Positions 4,858-8,026 of a DNA stretch of 8,026 nucleotides are shown here, in pieces. The number at the start of each line of letters is the position of its first letter. Position 1 is the first letter of the stretch. The DNA is from Bacteroidales bacterium (GTDB lineage Bacteria > Bacteroidota > Bacteroidia > Bacteroidales > Porphyromonadaceae), in the NCBI GenBank assembly GCA_004555765.1, contig SFHG01000065.1:1-8026 (forward strand), read 5' to 3'. The position numbers were made by a program, and so were the translations under genes. The notes beneath the pieces are model-generated. The model had not been told where the DNA came from. It saw nothing but the letters and a program-made list of their open reading frames with translations, and did no database searches.

Positions 4858-6192
4858 TCAAAAGGGCAGTATCTCGGCAGTGGCCACTTCGGCTTCTTCT
4901 GCCATCCCGGTAAGACGAACCGGCGTGATGCCTCCGAGAAGATCGTTTATCTCAGAGTGGCGGATTCGGACGTAGTTTTCCGTAAAACCGTACATTTGCC
5001 CGTCTTTTACCGCGTGCTCCCACAGCACTTTGTGTGCCGATCCCATTTGACTGCCGATGAAGTCGAGATGTTTTTTCTCGCTGATATCTAGGAGAATGTG
5101 GCTGCGCCTGTGCTTCTCTTCTTGAGAAACAGAGTGGGGGATGGCGAGCGCATCAGTGCCGGGACGTTCGGAGTAGGGGAAGACGTGCAGTTTTGTGACG
5201 GGTAGCGAGTCGATGAATGCCCGACTGTCTTCGAAGCAGTCCTCCGTCTCTCCCCTTGCACCCACTATGACATCCACACCGATGAAGGCCTCAGGCATAG
5301 CCCCTTTGATGAGGCGGATTTTTTCCTCGAAGACCTCTCTGCGGTATCTCCGGCGCATCAAGCCGAGCACTTCATTTGACCCCGATTGCAGGGGGATGTG
5401 GAAGTGAGGGGCAAAACGGCGGGAAGTGGAGACGAAATCGATTATCTCAGGGGTGAGCAGGTTCGGCTCGATGGAAGAGATCCGGTAGCGCTCTATGCCC
5501 TCCACTTCGTCGAGGGCGCGGATAAGGTCAAGGAAAGTGTCGCCCGTGGACTTGCCGAAGTCCCCTACGTTTACGCCCGTGAGCACGATCTCCTTACCGC
5601 CCTCTTTCGCTACCCCTCGCGCTTGATCTACGAGGTCGGCGATAGAGCCGTTACGGCTCTTGCCTCTCGCTTTGGGGATGGTGCAGTAGCTGCACCTATA
5701 GTCGCACCCGTCCTGCACTTTCAGGAAATGGCGCGTGCGTCCCTCCGCTGAGACAGAAGGAACGAAAGTGTCCGCTTCCCCTATCGGTGTGGTGAGGACG
5801 TGCTGGTCAAATGGGAGCTCGCCTTTTTCGATCATCAAGAGGTACTTGACGAGGTCTCCTTTCTGCGCTGCTCCGAGTACGAGATCCACGCCGTCGATTT
5901 TGGAGATTTCCCCGGGTTTCAACTGGGCATAGCATCCGGTGACGATGATGCGTGCCCGGGGGTTCTCCCTGTGCAGGCGGTGGATGAGCTGCCGGCTCTT
6001 TTTGTCCGCCATCTCGGTTACGGAGCAGGTGTTGACGAGGCAGAAATCCGCTTCTTCGCCCTTTTCTGCCACTTCCATACCCAAGTCGCGGGTTAGAAGC
6101 CTCCCAAGGTGAGAGGTTTCGGCGAAATTGAGTTTGCACCCCAAGGTGCTGAAGTGTACTTTTTTGCCTTCAAAGGCCTCTGTTCCTGTCAT
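4858..6192 (-). CDS. mtaB: tRNA t6A37 methylthiotransferase MtaB (radical SAM, MiaB-like)
   Basis: The 444-residue product has the three-part layout of methylthiotransferases. The N-terminal UPF0004 domain carries cluster ligands Cys19 (STLGCKLN), Cys56 (NTCSVTE) and Cys87 (VTGCYAQ). The radical SAM core has the CX3CX2C motif as Cys163, Cys167 and Cys170 (CDYRCSYCTIP). A C-terminal TRAM-like RNA-binding region covers about 375-440. All six ligands are present, so the enzyme should be active. MtaB adds a methylthio group to t6A at position 37 of ANN-decoding tRNAs. The STLGCKLN N-terminus and PKARGKSRNGSI favour MtaB over MiaB or RimO; this assignment is strong but made by eye. The ATG at 6192 overlaps the dgt stop as ATGA, which fixes the start and suggests translational coupling. 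The 166-base repeat-bearing spacer follows. Confidence 0.92.
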   Translation of the reverse strand: MTGTEAFEGKKVHFSTLGCKLNFAETSHLGRLLTRDLGMEVAEKGEEADFCLVNTCSVTEMADKKSRQLIHRLHRENPRARIIVTGCYAQLKPGEISKIDGVDLVLGAAQKGDLVKYLLMIEKGELPFDQHVLTTPIGEADTFVPSVSAEGRTRHFLKVQDGCDYRCSYCTIPKARGKSRNGSIADLVDQARGVAKEGGKEIVLTGVNVGDFGKSTGDTFLDLIRALDEVEGIERYRISSIEPNLLTPEIIDFVSTSRRFAPHFHIPLQSGSNEVLGLMRRRYRREVFEEKIRLIKGAMPEAFIGVDVIVGARGETEDCFEDSRAFIDSLPVTKLHVFPYSERPGTDALAIPHSVSQEEKHRRSHILLDISEKKHLDFIGSQMGSAHKVLWEHAVKDGQMYGFTENYVRIRHSEINDLLGGITPVRLTGMAEEAEVATAEILPF

Positions 6193-7532
6193 ATTGCGGG
6201 AATGCTCATTCCGGTAAACTTACGGTAAAGATCAAGCGCGTACACGTCCGTCATGCCGCTGATATAGTCCAAAGCCGACTGGATCTTCCCATAGAGGGTA
6301 GGTTCGTGCATACTGTATTGCTCGGGGATGCGCTTGAACCAAAGCTCCGAATACTTCCGATCGGGGTGCAACTGCGCCTCTATAAGCGTGTCGAGGATGT
6401 ACTCGAAGATGCGGAAGCCCGCGAACTCAATGTCCAGCACTTCTTTGGCAAAGTAAATTTTCTCGAAAGCCACACCCCGGGCCTCATGGTAGGCCTCATA
6501 GAGGCTCTTGGGAAACGATTCGACGAGAGAGGTCTGCATCGTGCCGGAGAGGATTTCGTCTTCGTGCTCCAGGAAGACGCGTACCGAAGCAAGGACAAGG
6601 GTATTGATGACTTTGGACCGGTAGTAGGCCACTTTCTCATTGATGTCCGTGACCTCCGGATGGCTGTCCTTGGTCAAGACTTTTTCTTCTTCCGTCAGGA
6701 ATCCGAGCAACAATTCCTCTACCTCCTTGAAGGAAAGGATCTTCATCTTGAACGCATCTTCGAGGTCCATAATCTGGTAGCAGATGTCATCGGCAGCCTC
6801 GACGAGGTACACCAAGGGGTGGCGGGCATATTTCACGGGTTCGCCATCTCCGGAGAGCTTCAAGATCCCGAGCGCTTCTGCCACTTTCCGGTAAGACTCT
6901 TCTTCGGTCTTAAAGAAGCCGAACTTCCCGTATCCTCCGCTCGAGAGCGAAGAATAAGGATACTTGACCACTGAGGCAAGCGTGGGATAAGTGAGGACGA
7001 AACCGCCTTCCCGTCTCCCTTTAAAAGCATGGGTGAGGAGGCGGAAAGCGTTGGCGTTGCCTTCAAAGGCGGAGAAGTCTTCCCACCGACCGCCCTCGTC
7101 GCGTACTTCCTTTTCAAACCGTTTCCCTTTACCCTCTATAAAATAGGCCGTGATCGCTCTCTCCCCCGCGTGACCGAATGGGGGATTGCCCATATCGTGA
7201 GCGATGCAGGCGGCTGAGACGATCGAGCCGATGTCCGAGTAGTCGAACCACAGAGACGGGTCACGGTCTTTGAGATACCGACCGATCTCGTTCCCGAGGG
7301 AGCGCCCGAGGCAGCTTACCTCAAGGGAGTGGGTAAGCCTATTGTGGACAAAGATCCTCCCCGGTAGGGGAAATACCTGCGTCTTATTTTGCAGTCGTCT
7401 GAATGGGGGAGAAAAAATCAGTCGGTCGTAATCGCGCTGAAAGTCCGTACGGTTGGTTTGTGTCGGGGCATACGCTTCCAGTCCGAAACGGGTGTCGCTG
7501 ATGAGCTTGTCCCACTGCATTATCCGGGTCAT
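6189..7532 (-). CDS. dgt: Deoxyguanosinetriphosphate triphosphohydrolase (HD-domain dNTPase)
   Basis: The 447-residue product has the Dgt signatures. RDYDRLIFSPPFRRLQNKTQ (33-52) is the family N-terminal block, HNRLTHSLEV (63-72) carries His68, and AHDMGNPPFGHAGE (111-124) holds the HD pair His112-Asp113. VEAADDICY (244-252) supplies the last metal-ligand aspartate (Asp248 or Asp249). The enzyme hydrolyses dGTP, or dNTPs more broadly, to the deoxynucleoside and tripolyphosphate and helps balance dNTP pools in the cytoplasm. Length is close to other bacterial Dgt proteins, somewhat shorter than the E. coli enzyme of about 505 residues. The ATG at 7532 overlaps the sirtuin stop as ATGA; Met5 (at 7520) is a possible alternative start but would lose the overlap. 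The stop overlaps mtaB in the same way. Nothing indicates a phage-defence version. Confidence 0.93.
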   Translation of the reverse strand: MTRIMQWDKLISDTRFGLEAYAPTQTNRTDFQRDYDRLIFSPPFRRLQNKTQVFPLPGRIFVHNRLTHSLEVSCLGRSLGNEIGRYLKDRDPSLWFDYSDIGSIVSAACIAHDMGNPPFGHAGERAITAYFIEGKGKRFEKEVRDEGGRWEDFSAFEGNANAFRLLTHAFKGRREGGFVLTYPTLASVVKYPYSSLSSGGYGKFGFFKTEEESYRKVAEALGILKLSGDGEPVKYARHPLVYLVEAADDICYQIMDLEDAFKMKILSFKEVEELLLGFLTEEEKVLTKDSHPEVTDINEKVAYYRSKVINTLVLASVRVFLEHEDEILSGTMQTSLVESFPKSLYEAYHEARGVAFEKIYFAKEVLDIEFAGFRIFEYILDTLIEAQLHPDRKYSELWFKRIPEQYSMHEPTLYGKIQSALDYISGMTDVYALDLYRKFTGMSIPAI

Positions 7533-8026
7533 GATCTGAGTCTCTTGATAAGGACGGTCATTCCCTCAGAGGCAGACAGCTGTATCTGCTCGAATTTTCG
7601 ATAAGGGGACTGGACGGGCTTGGGGTCTATGACGTAGCAAGGAGCTCCATCCGGGACATAATAAAGGAGGCCTGCCACGGGATAGACGTTGAGGCTTGAG
7701 CCGATGACGACAAATAGGTCTGCCTTTTCGGTTTCCTTCATGGCCTTGGTGTAGTTCGGGACATCTTCCCCGAAGTAGACAATAAAGGGTCTCAAAAGGT
7801 GCCCACTTTCGTCCTTGTCTCCGGGGTTTATCTCAAGCGTGTCATTTGGAAGCGGGATAGGCAGATCCGGTCGCTCCATGGTGCAGGCCTTCATCAGTTC
7901 GCCATGCAAGTGGAGTACATTGCTGCTCCCCGCTCTCTCGTGAAGGTCGTCTATATTTTGGGTCAAAATAACCACTTCGTAATCTTTCTCCAACTCTGCG
8001 AGGAGGCGGTGCCCGAGGTTCGGCTC
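7529..8026 (-). CDS. Sir2 family NAD-dependent protein deacylase (CobB-like), 5' end outside the window
   Basis: The 165 visible residues are the C-terminal two thirds of a sirtuin, which removes acyl groups from protein lysines using NAD. Visible signatures are EPNLGHRLLAELE at the window edge, TQNIDDLHERAG (the NAD-binding TQNID block), LHLHGEL with the catalytic His codon at 7904-7906, LRPFIVYFGEDVP, and GSSLNVYPVAGL followed by VIDPKP. The frame stays open and homologous to the right edge. The TTG at 7991-7993 sits inside this conserved region and encodes Leu, so it is not the start. The usual four zinc-binding cysteines between HGEL and LRPF are absent: only one Cys (codon 7883-7885) lies there. 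The stop overlaps the dgt ATG (ATGA), making it the upstream partner of dgt and mtaB in one operon. Confidence 0.92.
   Translation of the reverse strand, partial: EPNLGHRLLAELEKDYEVVILTQNIDDLHERAGSSNVLHLHGELMKACTMERPDLPIPLPNDTLEINPGDKDESGHLLRPFIVYFGEDVPNYTKAMKETEKADLFVVIGSSLNVYPVAGLLYYVPDGAPCYVIDPKPVQSPYRKFEQIQLSASEGMTVLIKRLRS

Noticed and set aside
7991..7993. TTG as a start codon for the sirtuin gene.
   Set aside because: Sirtuin homology (EPNLGHRLLAELE) continues upstream in frame to the window edge, so the codon is an internal Leu and the true start is outside.
6189..8026. A Sir2 plus dGTPase anti-phage defence system.
   Set aside because: Both protein classes occur in defence, but here they have housekeeping domain layouts, lie in an operon with mtaB, and no other defence or mobile gene is present.

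Overview
The window looks like an ordinary stretch of chromosome from a Bacteroidota bacterium, most likely order Bacteroidales and plausibly Porphyromonas or a close relative. This rests on the protein styles, an operon pairing an MtaB-type tRNA methylthiotransferase with a lipid A acyltransferase and a family 2 glycosyltransferase, a lipoprotein with an acidic SDD motif straight after its lipid-bearing cysteine, and the near absence of Shine-Dalgarno sequences before starts. The genus is an inference; no rRNA or other marker is present.

Layout. Positions 1-430 (minus strand) hold the N-terminal part of an AMP-forming acyl-CoA synthetase that runs off the left edge. A 489-base spacer (431-919) separates it from a divergent pirin gene (920-1792, plus). 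The spacer has no convincing gene but holds short inverted and direct repeats. A strong bidirectional hairpin terminator (1816-1855) lies between pirin and the convergent minus-strand block. Everything from 1861 to the right edge is on the minus strand. In transcription order it is a sirtuin (5' part outside the window), a dGTP triphosphohydrolase (dgt), the tRNA methylthiotransferase mtaB, a 166-base spacer with a 23-bp-periodic repeat array, a lipid A acyltransferase (lpxL/htrB family), a GT2 glycosyltransferase, and a probably surface-exposed lipoprotein.

How the genes fit together. Sirtuin/dgt, dgt/mtaB and glycosyltransferase/lipoprotein each share a 4-base ATGA stop-start overlap, and the acyltransferase and glycosyltransferase are 3 bases apart. 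This gives two tightly packed modules: sirtuin-dgt-mtaB (NAD-dependent deacylation, dNTP pool control, tRNA modification) and lpxL-GT2-lipoprotein (cell envelope). They are either one long operon or two operons split by the repeat-bearing spacer.

The most unusual signal is non-coding. A short motif of the form GAGRTACRGACC recurs in both large intergenic spacers, at a 23-bp period in each (four units at 4713-4804; three units at 729-786 in the opposite orientation, with inverted copies at both sides). No mobile element, CRISPR array, RNA gene or defence island was recognised.
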